Counted from the first letter of the stretch, positions 34,601 through 42,998 are shown. The stretch is 64,000 nucleotides of DNA from Flavonifractor sp. AGMB03687 (GCF_017811815.1 NZ_JADKZI010000005.1:62001-126000), one strand, 5' to 3'. Numbers and translations are program-made. Notes: a model not told the origin generated them from the sequence alone.

Positions 34601-35341
34601 CTATGGTTGTCTGCGCCGCCAGATCTCCCCCAGCCCCAGATAGGTCAGGTGAGGCTCCCAGGCGGTGGAGATGCGCAGCAGGGGGCGTACCAGAGTGCTG
34701 TTGCCGCCGGTAAGCACCACCGTCAGAGGACCCAGCTCCTCCTCCAGACGGCCCACGATGCCCTCAATAGCCCCGGCGGCCCCGTAGAGGGCGCCGTATT
34801 TCATGCAGGACACGGTGTCGGTGCCCAGCAGTCCTTCGGGCTGGGACAGGGTGATGGGGGGCAGCTGAGCGGCCCGGGCGGACAGGGCCTCCAGGGACAG
34901 GGCCAGGCCGGGCAAAATCATGCCGCCCCGGAACAGCCCTCCCCGGTCCACCACCGACAGAGTGGTGGCGGTGCCCATGTCAAAGACGGCCACCGGAGGG
35001 GTGTACCGGGCCAGGGCGGCCACACAGTCCACCACCCGGTCCATCCCCAGGTTGGCGGTGTCGTACCTGCTGAGATCCAGGCCGGTGTCGGTAGATTTGT
35101 CCACCACCAGCACGGGCTTTCCGGTAAGGGCTTTCAGCCCCTCCCCCACCGGGCCAGTGAGAGCAGGTACCACCGAGGAGAGGACAGCCCCCTTGGCCTC
35201 CACCCCCTCCAGCAGTTCTTTGAGGGATGCGGTCCAGTCCAGGGCCGGGTCGCTGGGCAGCTTTTTCACAAAGGCCACCTGCTCCCCCCGGAGGCCTGCA
35301 ATGGCAACGGTGGTGTTGCCGATGTCAACCGCCAGCAGCAT
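34601..35341 (-). CDS. coaX: Type III pantothenate kinase
   Basis: The ATG at 35341 gives 246 residues starting MLLAVDIGNTT, the phosphate-1 motif. DMGTATTLSVVD is phosphate-2, and GMDRVVDCVAAL is also conserved. It phosphorylates pantothenate, the first step of CoA synthesis. The start codon lies one base after the stop of the ECF transporter gene upstream, so the two are translationally coupled. Confidence 0.95.
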   Translation of the reverse strand: MLLAVDIGNTTVAIAGLRGEQVAFVKKLPSDPALDWTASLKELLEGVEAKGAVLSSVVPALTGPVGEGLKALTGKPVLVVDKSTDTGLDLSRYDTANLGMDRVVDCVAALARYTPPVAVFDMGTATTLSVVDRGGLFRGGMILPGLALSLEALSARAAQLPPITLSQPEGLLGTDTVSCMKYGALYGAAGAIEGIVGRLEEELGPLTVVLTGGNSTLVRPLLRISTAWEPHLTYLGLGEIWRRRQP

Positions 35342-35342
35342 C

Positions 35343-36038
35343 TCAGGCGGGCTGCTCCACGGCAGCGGCGGGGGCCTTCTTCTCCAGCTTGAGGGCCCGC
35401 ACCATAGGCACACACACCGCGGGGGTAATGACGGCGGCCACAATGGCCTCGGGGATGCCGTTGGCGGCCACGATGCCCAGGATGAAGCCCATCACCGCGT
35501 CGGCGGGGATGCCCTGAGCGGCGGCATAGGCCTCGGTGAAGATCACGCCGATGGAGCCCATGACCAGGACGGTGTTGGTGAGGGCGCCCACGATACCGGC
35601 GATCACCATGCCCACAGTCTGGACACCGGCGTTGGACTTGCGGAACAGGAACTTAATAAAGGTGTACACCAGCCAGGGGGTGACGCCCACCAGGATACGG
35701 GGCACAAAGCAGATGAACAGGGCCCAGGGGCTGCCACGGTCCAGACCGGGCACGGGGATGAGGGGGGTAAACACAAAGGAGGAAAGACCGGGCACCAGCG
35801 TATTCTTGATCAGGCTGGACAGACCGAACATTCCTCCAAGGAACGCGCCCTTCTTGGGCCCCAGCAGGATGGAGCCGATGATGACCGGTACGTGGAGAAT
35901 GGTGGCCTTGATGACAGGCAGGTCAATGAGACCCAGGGGAGTGAAGGTGAGCAAAAAGATAATGCCGGTAAACATAGCCAGAATGGCCATGCCCTGCACC
36001 TGCTTGCTCCGCTGAGACCGGGTGAGCGCTTTTTTCAT
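35343..36038 (-). CDS. panT: ECF transporter S component, probably pantothenate-specific
   Basis: The ATG at 36038 follows GGAGGT and gives 231 residues with five to six membrane helices. PVIIGSILLGPKKGAFLGGM and the C-terminal VAANGIPEAIVAAVITPAVC match ECF substrate-binding components. Coupling to coaX and divergence from coaBC point to pantothenate, which is inference from context. Energising EcfA/A'/T subunits are not in the window. Its 5' leader is strongly structured. Confidence 0.8.
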   Translation of the reverse strand: MKKALTRSQRSKQVQGMAILAMFTGIIFLLTFTPLGLIDLPVIKATILHVPVIIGSILLGPKKGAFLGGMFGLSSLIKNTLVPGLSSFVFTPLIPVPGLDRGSPWALFICFVPRILVGVTPWLVYTFIKFLFRKSNAGVQTVGMVIAGIVGALTNTVLVMGSIGVIFTEAYAAAQGIPADAVMGFILGIVAANGIPEAIVAAVITPAVCVPMVRALKLEKKAPAAAVEQPA

Positions 36039-36056
36039 ATTCAATTACCTCCAGCT

Positions 36057-36159
36057 GCCGTTCCTCTCTCAGGATACAGCGCGTATTTTGGGTGACCGCT
36101 CCCCTGTCCTGCACGACCTACCGTCTCCTGAGAGTACAGCGGCCCCGGACGGGAACAGC
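36057..36159 (-). ncRNA. Candidate structured leader RNA of panT-coaX (class unassigned)
   Basis: Between promoter and ribosome site, two nested complementary pairs can form. An outer 8-bp helix pairs GCUGUUCC (36159-36152) with GGAACGGC (36064-36057). An inner perfect 9-bp helix pairs CUCUCAGGA (36134-36126) with UCCUGAGAG (36074-36066). The enclosed 50 nt contain GGAGCGGUCACCC. I do not match it to TPP, THF, FMN or other riboswitch cores that I know. Confidence 0.5.
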
Positions 36160-36166
36160 CTGAAAC

Positions 36167-36195
36167 ATTATAGCGGTTTTGTCCCCAAAATGCAA
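36167..36195 (-). promoter_or_regulatory. Promoter for panT-coaX
   Basis: On the minus strand TTGCAT (36195-36190), 17 bp and TATAAT (36172-36167). Confidence 0.7.
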
Positions 36196-36203
36196 TGGGA
36201 ATG

Positions 36204-36232
36204 TGGAAAACCTACGTTCTGTCTGCTATAAT
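36204..36232 (+). promoter_or_regulatory. Promoter for coaBC
   Basis: TGGAAA (36204-36209), 17 bp and TATAAT (36227-36232). Its -35 box lies 8 bp from that of the divergent panT promoter, so the two may compete. Confidence 0.65.
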
Positions 36233-36291
36233 TGAGGAACCGATTCCGGCGGCTAAGGGCCGCCCCGACAGATCATAAGGAGCATTTTGCC

Positions 36292-37491
36292 ATGCAGTTA
36301 AAAGGAAAAACCGTGCTGCTGGGGGTCACCGGCGGCATTGCCTGCTACAAATCCGCCAACCTGGCCTCCGCCCTGGTGAAGCAGGGAGCCAACGTCCAGG
36401 TGGTGATGACCCGCAACGCCACCGAGTTCATCGGACCCCACACCTTTGAGTCCCTCACCGGCAACCGGGTGAGCGTGGACACCTTCGACCGCAACTATCA
36501 GTTCCAGGTGGAGCACATTGCCCTGGCCGACCAGGCCGACCTGGTGCTGGTGGCTCCCGCCACCGCCAACGTGCTGGCCAAGCTGGCCCACGGCCTGGCC
36601 GACGACATGCTGACCACCACCATTCTGGCCTGCAACTGCCCCAAGATCGCCGCCCCCGCCATGAACACCAAGATGTACGAGAACCCCGTCACCCAGGACA
36701 ACCTGGACATTCTGCGGAAGTACGGCTGGGAGATCGTGGAGCCCGCCAGCGGCCGCCTGGCCTGCGGCGCCGTGGGCAAGGGCAAGATGCCCGAGCCGGA
36801 GGACCTGCTGGAATGCGTCCTCCACGCCCTCAGCCATGAGAAGGACATGACCGGCCTCAAGGTGCTGGTTACCGCCGGACCCACCCAGGAGGCCCTGGAC
36901 CCGGTGCGCTATCTCACCAACCACTCCACCGGCAAGATGGGCTACGCCATCGCCAAAGCCGCCGCCGCCCGGGGAGCGGAAGTCACCCTGGTGTCCGGGC
37001 CGGTGAACCTGAAAAAGCCCCCCTATATGGAGGTGGTGGACATCCTGTCCGCCCAGGATATGTTTGACGCGGTGACCAGTCGGGCCCCGGAACAGGATAT
37101 CATCATCAAGGCCGCCGCCGTGGCCGACTACCGCCCCGCTTCCGTGGCGGAGGATAAGATCAAGAAGAGCGGCACCGACGCCGACCTCTTCCTCCCCCTG
37201 GCCCGCACCAGCGACATCCTGGCCTGGCTGGGCGAGCACCGGGCGCCCGGTCAGTTCCTGTGCGGCTTCTCCATGGAGACCAAGGATATGGTAGAAAACT
37301 CCAAGAAGAAGCTGGAGAAAAAGCACATCGACCTCATCGCCGCCAACAACCTGAAGCAGGCGGGGGCCGGTTTCGGAGTGGATACCAACGTGCTCACCCT
37401 CATCTCCTCCGACGGAGCCCGTGAACTGCCCTTGCTGAGCAAGGAGGAGGCCGCCCACGCTCTGCTGGACGAAATTATGAGCCGCCGGTGA
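36292..37491 (+). CDS. coaBC: Bifunctional phosphopantothenoylcysteine decarboxylase / phosphopantothenate-cysteine ligase
   Basis: The ATG at 36292 follows AAGGAG and gives 399 residues. The CoaC half (1-190) has the flavoprotein start GVTGGIACYKSANLASAL, the PAMNTKMYENP motif, and the active-site lid Cys in GRLACGAVGKGK. The CoaB half (195-399) has VTAGPTQEALDPVRYLTNHS and AAAVADYRPA. It performs steps 2 and 3 from 4'-phosphopantothenate to phosphopantetheine. It is divergent from the pantothenate uptake and kinase genes. Confidence 0.96.
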   Translation: MQLKGKTVLLGVTGGIACYKSANLASALVKQGANVQVVMTRNATEFIGPHTFESLTGNRVSVDTFDRNYQFQVEHIALADQADLVLVAPATANVLAKLAHGLADDMLTTTILACNCPKIAAPAMNTKMYENPVTQDNLDILRKYGWEIVEPASGRLACGAVGKGKMPEPEDLLECVLHALSHEKDMTGLKVLVTAGPTQEALDPVRYLTNHSTGKMGYAIAKAAAARGAEVTLVSGPVNLKKPPYMEVVDILSAQDMFDAVTSRAPEQDIIIKAAAVADYRPASVAEDKIKKSGTDADLFLPLARTSDILAWLGEHRAPGQFLCGFSMETKDMVENSKKKLEKKHIDLIAANNLKQAGAGFGVDTNVLTLISSDGARELPLLSKEEAAHALLDEIMSRR

Positions 37492-37510
37492 GCTTTCGCC
37501 CCTTTTTGCC

Positions 37511-37539
37511 TTGACGGTAGGGGGAAAAAATGATAGAAT
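37511..37539 (+). promoter_or_regulatory. Promoter for the glyS T-box transcript
   Basis: TTGACG (37511-37516), 17 bp and TAGAAT (37534-37539). Confidence 0.7.
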
Positions 37540-37545
37540 GGCCCA

Positions 37546-37779
37546 CGATAAGGCAGTGATCGGGAAGAGTACCCCCATGTTTCCGCACCAGAGAGGAGCC
37601 GGACGGTGCAAGGCTCCGGCGGAGGTGGAGGGAAGGCGCCCGTGAGCCGCGGGGAGGCAATGCCCCGCCGGTCCCCCGCCGTTACCGGGAACGAAGAGCG
37701 TACCAGCCAGGTACGAATTCAGGTGGAACCACGGACATTTTGTTCGCCCTGAGCCGAAAAACGGCTCAGGGCGTTTTTT
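37546..37779 (+). ncRNA. T-box leader of glyS
   Basis: The T-box sequence AGGTGGAACCACGG is at 37721-37734. It is followed by a terminator stem CGCCCTGAGCCG / CGGCTCAGGGCG (37745-37773) and six T. Stem I landmarks are AGAGTACC, CAGAGAGGAGCC and GGTGCAAGG. The sequence GGAAGGCGCC places a likely specifier GGC (Gly) at 37635-37637. It should sense uncharged tRNA-Gly. Confidence 0.88.
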
Positions 37780-37950
37780 ATTTACAGCGTCTGAGGCCGT
37801 GAGCAGGGGAGATAACGCCGGAGCGCAGGGCAGAGCCCAGGGCCGCTGGAAGCGGACCGAGTCTGCACGGAGACGGAGAAGTTATCGACCCGGCCGCGAG
37901 CGTGCCGAGGCGTGAGTACCGTTCTGAGCCAGATAAAAGGAGTATGTGAC
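37780..37950 (+). other. 170-nt leader between the T-box terminator and glyS
   Basis: It is unusually long for a T-box gene and GC-rich. GATAAC (37811-37816) can pair with GTTATC (37881-37886) around inner hairpins such as CCGCT/AGCGG (37843-37854). I see no coding potential with a ribosome site and no known RNA motif. Confidence 0.4.
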
Positions 37951-39387
37951 ATGAAAAACACCGAAAAGACCATGGAGCAGATCGTCACCCTGTGTAAGGG
38001 CCGCGGCTTCATCTTCTCCGGCTCCGAGATCTACGGCGGCCTGGCCAACACCTGGGACTACGGCCCCCTGGGTGTGGAGCTGAAGAACAACGTGAAGAAG
38101 GCCTGGTGGAAGAAGTTCGTCCAGGAGAACCCCTACAACGTGGGTCTGGACGCCGCCATCCTGATGAATCCCCAGGTGTGGGTGGCCTCCGGCCACGTGG
38201 GCGGCTTCTCCGATCCTCTGATGGACTGTAAGGAGTGTAAGGAGCGCTTCCGCGCCGACAAGGTCATCGAGGACTGGTGCGCCGAGACCGGCTTCACCCT
38301 GCCCAAGCCTGTGGACGCCCTGTCCCAGGAGGAGATGAAGGCTTTTGTGGAGGAGCACAACATCCCCTGCCCCTCCTGCGGCAAGCACAACTGGACCGAC
38401 ATCCGTCAGTTCAACCTGATGTTCAAGACCTTCCAGGGTGTTACCGAGGACGCCAAGAACACCGTGTACCTGCGTCCTGAGACCGCCCAGGGCATCTTTG
38501 TCAACTTCCAGAACGTGCAGCGCACCACCCGCCGCAAGCTGCCCTTCGGCGTGTGCCAGATCGGTAAGTCCTTCCGCAACGAGATCACCCCCGGTAACTT
38601 CACCTTCCGTACCCGCGAGTTCGAGCAGATGGAGCTGGAGTTCTTCTGCCAGCCGGGCACCGAGCTGGACTGGTTCAAGTACTGGAAGGAGTTCTGCCAT
38701 CAGTGGCTGCTGGACCTGGGCATGAAGGACGAGAACCTGCGGCTCCGGGACCACGATCCCGAGGAGCTCTCCCACTACTCCAACGCCACCACCGACTTTG
38801 AGTTCGTCTTCCCCTTCGGCTGGGGCGAGCTGTGGGGCGTGGCCTCCCGCACCAACTTCGACCTGAACGCCCACCAGACCACCTCCGGCAAGGATATGAC
38901 CTACTTTGACCAGGAGAAGAACGAGCACTATATCCCCTACGTCATCGAGCCCTCTCTGGGCGCCGACCGCGTGACCCTGGCCTTCCTGGTGGACGCCTTC
39001 GATCAGGAGGTTGTGGGCCAGGACAAGAAGGGCAACGACGACATCCGCACCGTGCTGCGCCTCCACCCCGCTCTGGCTCCCTTCAAGTGCGCCGTGCTGC
39101 CCCTGAGCAAGAAGGAGGTCCTGTCCGGCCCCGCCCAGCAGCTGCGGGACGAGCTGGCCAAGGACTTCATGGTGGACTACGACGACGCCGGCTCCATCGG
39201 CAAGCGCTATCGCCGCCAGGACGAGATCGGCACTCCCTTCTGCATCACCCTAGACTTCCAGACCGTGGGCGACGAGAACACCCCCGCCGACCACTGCGTC
39301 ACCATCCGTGAGCGTGACTCCATGGAGCAGGTCAGAATCCCCATGGATCAGGTCAAGGCTTATATTGCCGAACGCGTGAAGTTCTGA
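37951..39387 (+). CDS. glyS: Glycyl-tRNA synthetase (single-chain alpha2 type)
   Basis: The ATG at 37951 follows AAAAGGAG and gives 478 residues. It has the class II motifs of the eukaryote/archaea-like alpha2 Gly[36 protein letters not shown] (motif 2 region with [16 protein letters not shown]) and [18 protein letters not shown] (motif 3). The C-terminal anticodon-binding domain spans about 370-478. Paired cysteines CKECKERF and CPSCGKHN suggest a zinc site. It is T-box controlled. Confidence 0.96.
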   Translation: MKNTEKTMEQIVTLCKGRGFIFSGSEIYGGLANTWDYGPLGVELKNNVKKAWWKKFVQENPYNVGLDAAILMNPQVWVASGHVGGFSDPLMDCKECKERFRADKVIEDWCAETGFTLPKPVDALSQEEMKAFVEEHNIPCPSCGKHNWTDIRQFNLMFKTFQGVTEDAKNTVYLRPETAQGIFVNFQNVQRTTRRKLPFGVCQIGKSFRNEITPGNFTFRTREFEQMELEFFCQPGTELDWFKYWKEFCHQWLLDLGMKDENLRLRDHDPEELSHYSNATTDFEFVFPFGWGELWGVASRTNFDLNAHQTTSGKDMTYFDQEKNEHYIPYVIEPSLGADRVTLAFLVDAFDQEVVGQDKKGNDDIRTVLRLHPALAPFKCAVLPLSKKEVLSGPAQQLRDELAKDFMVDYDDAGSIGKRYRRQDEIGTPFCITLDFQTVGDENTPADHCVTIRERDSMEQVRIPMDQVKAYIAERVKF

Positions 39388-39428
39388 TTTCAGTCTTTTT
39401 CCCACTTATATATTCAAATAGCATTCCA

Positions 39429-39469
39429 AAAAGTACCTGCCGCAGGGTTTTGCGGCAGGTACTTTTTTT
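39429..39469 (+). terminator. Terminator after glyS
   Basis: The perfect 16-bp stem AAAAGTACCTGCCGCA / TGCGGCAGGTACTTTT with a 6-nt loop is followed by TTT. Confidence 0.92.
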
Positions 39470-39491
39470 GCCGCTCTGTCCATATTTTTGA

Positions 39492-39509
39492 TGTTAGAAT
39501 TTATTACAC
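39492..39509. promoter_or_regulatory. Direct repeat 1 upstream of tnaA
   Basis: TGTTAGAATTTATTACAC matches the copy at 39590-39607 in 17 of 18 bases, 98 bp apart. The whole region is AT-rich in a GC-rich genome, as expected for an operator region. Confidence 0.55.
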
Positions 39510-39569
39510 GATGTATATTTATCTAAAGCGTACAATTTCTCTTACACAATTTGATTTATTATTACATGA

Positions 39570-39598
39570 TTGACACAATAACTTTGTGGTGTTAGTAT
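39570..39598 (+). promoter_or_regulatory. Promoter for tnaA
   Basis: A perfect TTGACA (39570-39575), 17 bp and TAGTAT (39593-39598). The second direct repeat overlaps the -10 box, so a bound repressor would block it. Confidence 0.8.
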
Positions 39599-39607
39599 TT
39601 ATTACAC
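39590..39607. promoter_or_regulatory. Direct repeat 2 overlapping the tnaA -10 box
   Basis: TGTTAGTATTTATTACAC is the partner of 39492-39509. Further TTACACAA/TTACATGA half-sites lie between the two copies. Confidence 0.55.
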
Positions 39608-39659
39608 AAGGAGAGAAAAATAAACACAATGAAATATTTTATGATAAGGAGTGTCAATT

Positions 39660-41051
39660 ATGGAACGCAACTTCCAGCACGCTGAGCCCTTCCGCATCAA
39701 GGTTGTGGAGCCCATCAAGAAGACCACCCGGGCCTATCGTACCCAGGCTCTGAAGGACGCCCAGTACAACGCCTTCCGTCTGAAGGCCGAGGACGTGTAT
39801 GTGGACTGTCTGACCGATTCCGGCACCTCCGCTATGAGCACCGAGCAGTGGTCCGCCATGATGCTGGGCGACGAGAGCTACGCCGGCTGTAAGAGCTTCT
39901 ACAAACTGGAAGCCTCTGCTCAGGAAGTCTTCGGCATGCCTTATGTGCAGCCCACTCACCAGGGCCGCGGCGCCGACTTTATTATGGCTCAGTACTATGC
40001 CAAGCCCGGCAAGTATGCCGTAGGCAATATGCACTTTGACACCTTCCATGGCAACGCCGAGATCCTGGGCGCCATTCCCGTGGACTGCGTTATCGACGCC
40101 GGTCTGGATGCCGCCAGCCCCGCCGAGGACTTCAAGGGCAACATCGACCTGAACAAGGTCCAGAAGATCATCGACGAGCACGGTGAGGACTCCATCTCCG
40201 TCATCATCATCACTGTCACCTGCAACAACAACGGCGGCCAGCCCGTCTCCATGGCCAACATCAAGGCGGTCAGCGAGTTTGCCAAGGCCCACAACATCCC
40301 CGTGGTCATCGACTCCGCCCGTCTGGCTGAGAACGCCTGGTTCATCAAGACCCGCGAGCCCGGCTATGAGAACAAGGACATCAAGGAGATCACCCGCGAG
40401 ATGTTCTCCTACTGTGAGACCGCTACCATGAGCTCCAAGAAGGACGGCCTGGTCAACATCGGCGGCCTGATCGTCACCCGCAACCACGACTTCTACCTGT
40501 ACTCCAACGTCCAGGCCATCGTGCACGAGGGCTTCATCACCTACGGTGGTCAGTCCGGCCGTGACATGGAGGCTCTGGCGGTTGGTCTAAGAGAGGCTAC
40601 CACCGACGAGTACCTGGAGTACCGCATCAATCAGGTCAAGTACCTGGGCGACCGCCTGAAGGAAAAGGGCATCCCCTGCGTGGAGCCCAGCGGCGGCCAC
40701 GGCATCTATGTGGACGCCCGCCGGTTCTTCCCCCAGATTCCTCAGTGCGAGTTCCCCGCTCAGCGACTGGTCGTGGCCCTCTATGAGGAGGCCGGCATCC
40801 GCGCCGTAGAGATGGGCGCCTGCGCCTTCGGCGGCAAGGACCCCGTCACCGGCGAGCCCATCTGGCCCGCTCTGGAGCTGATGCGCATCTCCGTGTCCCG
40901 CCGCGTCTACACCAACAACCATCTGGACTGCATCGTGGATGCCCTGGATTACATCTACCAGCACCGCGACGAGTATAAGGGCATGAAGCTGATCTACGAG
41001 GGCCCCATCACCGCCCTGCGTCACTTCACCGCCGGTTTCGAGCTGCTGTAA
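39660..41051 (+). CDS. tnaA: Tryptophanase (tryptophan indole-lyase)
   Basis: The ATG at 39660 follows AAGGAG and gives 463 residues. It is a PLP enzyme of the TnaA/tyrosine phenol-lyase family (EPFRIKVVEPIKKTTRAYR, PTHQGRGAD). The Schiff-base Lys is K261 in MSSKKDG. Two substrate-determining positions favour tryptophanase: Asp127 in NMHFDTFHG (Thr in tyrosine phenol-lyases) and Met385 in IRAVEMG (Arg in tyrosine phenol-lyases). Other segments look intermediate, so substrate should be tested. It makes indole, pyruvate and ammonia. A transporter and regulator follow. Confidence 0.88.
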   Translation: MERNFQHAEPFRIKVVEPIKKTTRAYRTQALKDAQYNAFRLKAEDVYVDCLTDSGTSAMSTEQWSAMMLGDESYAGCKSFYKLEASAQEVFGMPYVQPTHQGRGADFIMAQYYAKPGKYAVGNMHFDTFHGNAEILGAIPVDCVIDAGLDAASPAEDFKGNIDLNKVQKIIDEHGEDSISVIIITVTCNNNGGQPVSMANIKAVSEFAKAHNIPVVIDSARLAENAWFIKTREPGYENKDIKEITREMFSYCETATMSSKKDGLVNIGGLIVTRNHDFYLYSNVQAIVHEGFITYGGQSGRDMEALAVGLREATTDEYLEYRINQVKYLGDRLKEKGIPCVEPSGGHGIYVDARRFFPQIPQCEFPAQRLVVALYEEAGIRAVEMGACAFGGKDPVTGEPIWPALELMRISVSRRVYTNNHLDCIVDALDYIYQHRDEYKGMKLIYEGPITALRHFTAGFELL

Positions 41052-41065
41052 GCCCATGCGCGCCC

Positions 41066-41094
41066 CGGACCGGGGCCAAAACGGCCCCGGTCCG
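41066..41094 (+). terminator. Possible terminator hairpin after tnaA
   Basis: CGGACCGGGGCC / GGCCCCGGTCCG is a strong 12-bp stem, but the following bases (TATAAAG) form no clear U-run. Termination may be partial. Confidence 0.45.
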
Positions 41095-41210
41095 TATAAA
41101 GTAAAACAAATGGTACAAACTGTACCGGGGAGACCCCCCATAGCCGGAACAAAGTTAAGTCAGCTTTGTTTGGACAAGCGTGCCTGTACGCCCGTCGAAC
41201 GGCTCAGCGC

Positions 41211-41296
41211 AAAAAAAGCCGCAGGAAAGCTGGCACTTTCCTGCGGCACAATGGGCAGAAAACCGGCCCCAAACGGGGCCGGCATCCTGAATCCAT
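41211..41296 (-). ncRNA. Candidate small RNA between tnaA and its transporter, on the minus strand
   Basis: A consensus promoter starts transcription near 41295, leftward. Hairpin 1 is CCGGCCCC / GGGGCCGG (41282-41263) followed by UUUU. Hairpin 2 is GCCGCAGGAAAG / CTTTCCTGCGGC (41247-41218) followed by seven U (A-run 41211-41217), a textbook terminator. The predicted transcript is about 85 nt. No annotated minus-strand gene lies nearby that would need this promoter and terminator. A reading frame crosses it but has no ribosome site. Confidence 0.65.
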
Positions 41297-41301
41297 AGGA
41301 A

Positions 41302-41330
41302 ATTATATGCCCATTCTCCTCCGCTGTCAA
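41302..41330 (-). promoter_or_regulatory. Perfect-consensus minus-strand promoter for the candidate small RNA
   Basis: On the minus strand TTGACA (41330-41325), exactly 17 bp and TATAAT (41307-41302). It is the only promoter in the window with both hexamers perfect and ideal spacing. It points away from the transporter gene. Confidence 0.8.
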
Positions 41331-41446
41331 GCGGCGGATGCGCAGGGCGGCGGCCCGGTGGGCTGCCAGCATATAACTGAATCTTGTTCCCATGTGAACG
41401 GTCTCCTGCATCCCCGCACGCTTGATAGAGGATAGGAGGGACAAAA

Positions 41447-42820
41447 ATGGGAAAGCCTGAAAACACCCTGCAATCTCCGAATCGTGAACAATTCGGAAGT
41501 CGAATCGCATTCGTCCTTGCCTCCATGGGAGGTGCCATTGGACTGGGAAACATCTGGAAATTTCCCTATCTGGTGGGCCGCCACGGCGGCGCAGCCTTTA
41601 TTGTCGTCTACCTCCTGGCCTTGGTATTCATTGGCACCCCTGTGCTAATGACCGAATTTGCTATCGGCCGTAAAACCAAGACCAGCTATACCTCCGCTCT
41701 GAAGCAGCTGCTTCCGGGAAAGAAATGGTATCTTTTAGGTATTATTGGCGTCATCGCTCTGACGTTGACTCTGTCTTTCTATGGTGGCATCGCCGGTTGG
41801 ACCCTGGCTTATCTGCTCAAGACCGTTACCGGCGCATACAGCGGTATGAACGGCGATGAGATCGGTGCCATGTTTGGTTCTTTCTCCGCCGATCCGTTCC
41901 AGATGATTCTGTGGCTGGGCATTATGCTTCTTATCACCACCTTTATTGTCCTGCGGGGTGTTAAGGGCGGTATTGAAAAGGTATGTAACGTCCTGCTGCC
42001 CATCATGTTTATCATGATCATCTTCCTGGCCATCCGCTCCATCCTGCTGCCCGGCGCAGAGGCCGGTCTGGAATTCTATCTGGTTCCCGATTTCTCCAGT
42101 CTGAATGCAGAAACGGTCATGGCAGCTATCGGCCAGGCGTTCTTTACGCTGGGCGTCGGCGCCGGTAACCTGGTCATTTATGGTTCCTATCTGGATCACA
42201 AGAAGTCCCTGACCAGCAGTACGCTGATGGTTGGCGTGGGCGATACCTGCGCTGCTGTCATGTTCGGCCTGATTATCTTCCCCGCCGCCTTCGCTTACAA
42301 CATCGAAGCCGGCATGGGCCCCCCGCTGGTATTCATCACTCTACCCACCATTTTTGCTCAGATGAAGTTCGGTATGGTCCTGGCTACCATCTTCTTCATC
42401 ATGCTGTTCTTTGCCTGCCTGACCTCCACCATCTGCATCATGGAGGCTATTGTGGGCTACCTGGTGGATGAACTGAAAATTGCCCGCAAAAAGGCCACTT
42501 GGATCGTTTTTGGAATTGTCTTCGTTATCGGCTCTATCATGATGATGTCCTTTGGTCCTCTGGCTGATGTATTCATCTTCGGTAAAACCATCTTTGACTT
42601 CTTCAATGACACCGTGGTGTCTGCCATTCTTCTACCTCTGGGTGCCCTTCTGATGGTCATCCTGGTTGGCTGGATCCTCAAGCCCAAGACCCTTCTGGAG
42701 GAAATCAACATTGGCGATGGATTGAAGGTAAACCGTTATTACACCATTACTGTAAAGTACCTGGCTCCCATTGCTATTATCTTCATGTTCCTCCAGTTGA
42801 TTGGCATCATTAAATTCTAA
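41447..42820 (+). CDS. Sodium-dependent NSS/SNF amino-acid transporter, probably tryptophan (TnaT-like)
   Basis: The 457-residue protein has about 11-12 membrane helices. The NSS helix 1 with the Na+/substrate site is GGAIGLGNIWKFPYLVGRHG. Other conserved segments are GTPVLMTEFAIGR and AFFTLGVGAGNLVIYGSYLD. AGGAGGG precedes the ATG. TnaT of Symbiobacterium thermophilum, a Na+-tryptophan NSS transporter, is also encoded beside tryptophanase. The match in context supports tryptophan uptake, though tyrosine or indole-related substrates remain possible. Confidence 0.9.
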   Translation: MGKPENTLQSPNREQFGSRIAFVLASMGGAIGLGNIWKFPYLVGRHGGAAFIVVYLLALVFIGTPVLMTEFAIGRKTKTSYTSALKQLLPGKKWYLLGIIGVIALTLTLSFYGGIAGWTLAYLLKTVTGAYSGMNGDEIGAMFGSFSADPFQMILWLGIMLLITTFIVLRGVKGGIEKVCNVLLPIMFIMIIFLAIRSILLPGAEAGLEFYLVPDFSSLNAETVMAAIGQAFFTLGVGAGNLVIYGSYLDHKKSLTSSTLMVGVGDTCAAVMFGLIIFPAAFAYNIEAGMGPPLVFITLPTIFAQMKFGMVLATIFFIMLFFACLTSTICIMEAIVGYLVDELKIARKKATWIVFGIVFVIGSIMMMSFGPLADVFIFGKTIFDFFNDTVVSAILLPLGALLMVILVGWILKPKTLLEEINIGDGLKVNRYYTITVKYLAPIAIIFMFLQLIGIIKF

Positions 42821-42847
42821 CCCCCCTTAAAACTCTCTTCTCATTTT

Positions 42848-42897
42848 GGCACAGCAGGAATCTGGTTTTGCCCAGACTACTGCTGTGCCTATATTTT
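42848..42897 (+). terminator. Terminator after the NSS transporter
   Basis: The stem GGCACAGCAG / CTGCTGTGCC encloses TCTGG / CCAGA and is followed by TATATTTT. Confidence 0.65.
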
Positions 42898-42919
42898 CCC
42901 GCCTTTCTCTGGACATTCC

Positions 42920-42966
42920 AGGTGTTTTGGGTTAAACTGAAAACAACAATATCAGGTCAAACACCT
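42920..42966. promoter_or_regulatory. Inverted repeat flanking a weak promoter before the PAS/HTH regulator
   Basis: AGGTGTTT (42920-42927) and AAACACCT (42959-42966) are exact inverted copies. Between them lies a weak TTGGGT-17-TATCAG promoter (42927-42955). The arrangement suits autoregulation. Confidence 0.45.
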
Positions 42967-42998
42967 AGAGACTGCGACCTTAACGAGGAGAGTCGTAC

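Noticed and set aside
39629-39685. Short frame MKYFMIRSVNYG overlapping the tnaA start, as a possible TnaC-like leader peptide
   Set aside because: It has no Trp codon, runs into tnaA out of frame, and its ribosome site is poorly spaced.
41160-41301. Minus-strand reading frame crossing the candidate small RNA
   Set aside because: There is no ribosome site, and two stable hairpins with a U-run lie inside it. It reads as a chance open frame in GC-rich DNA.
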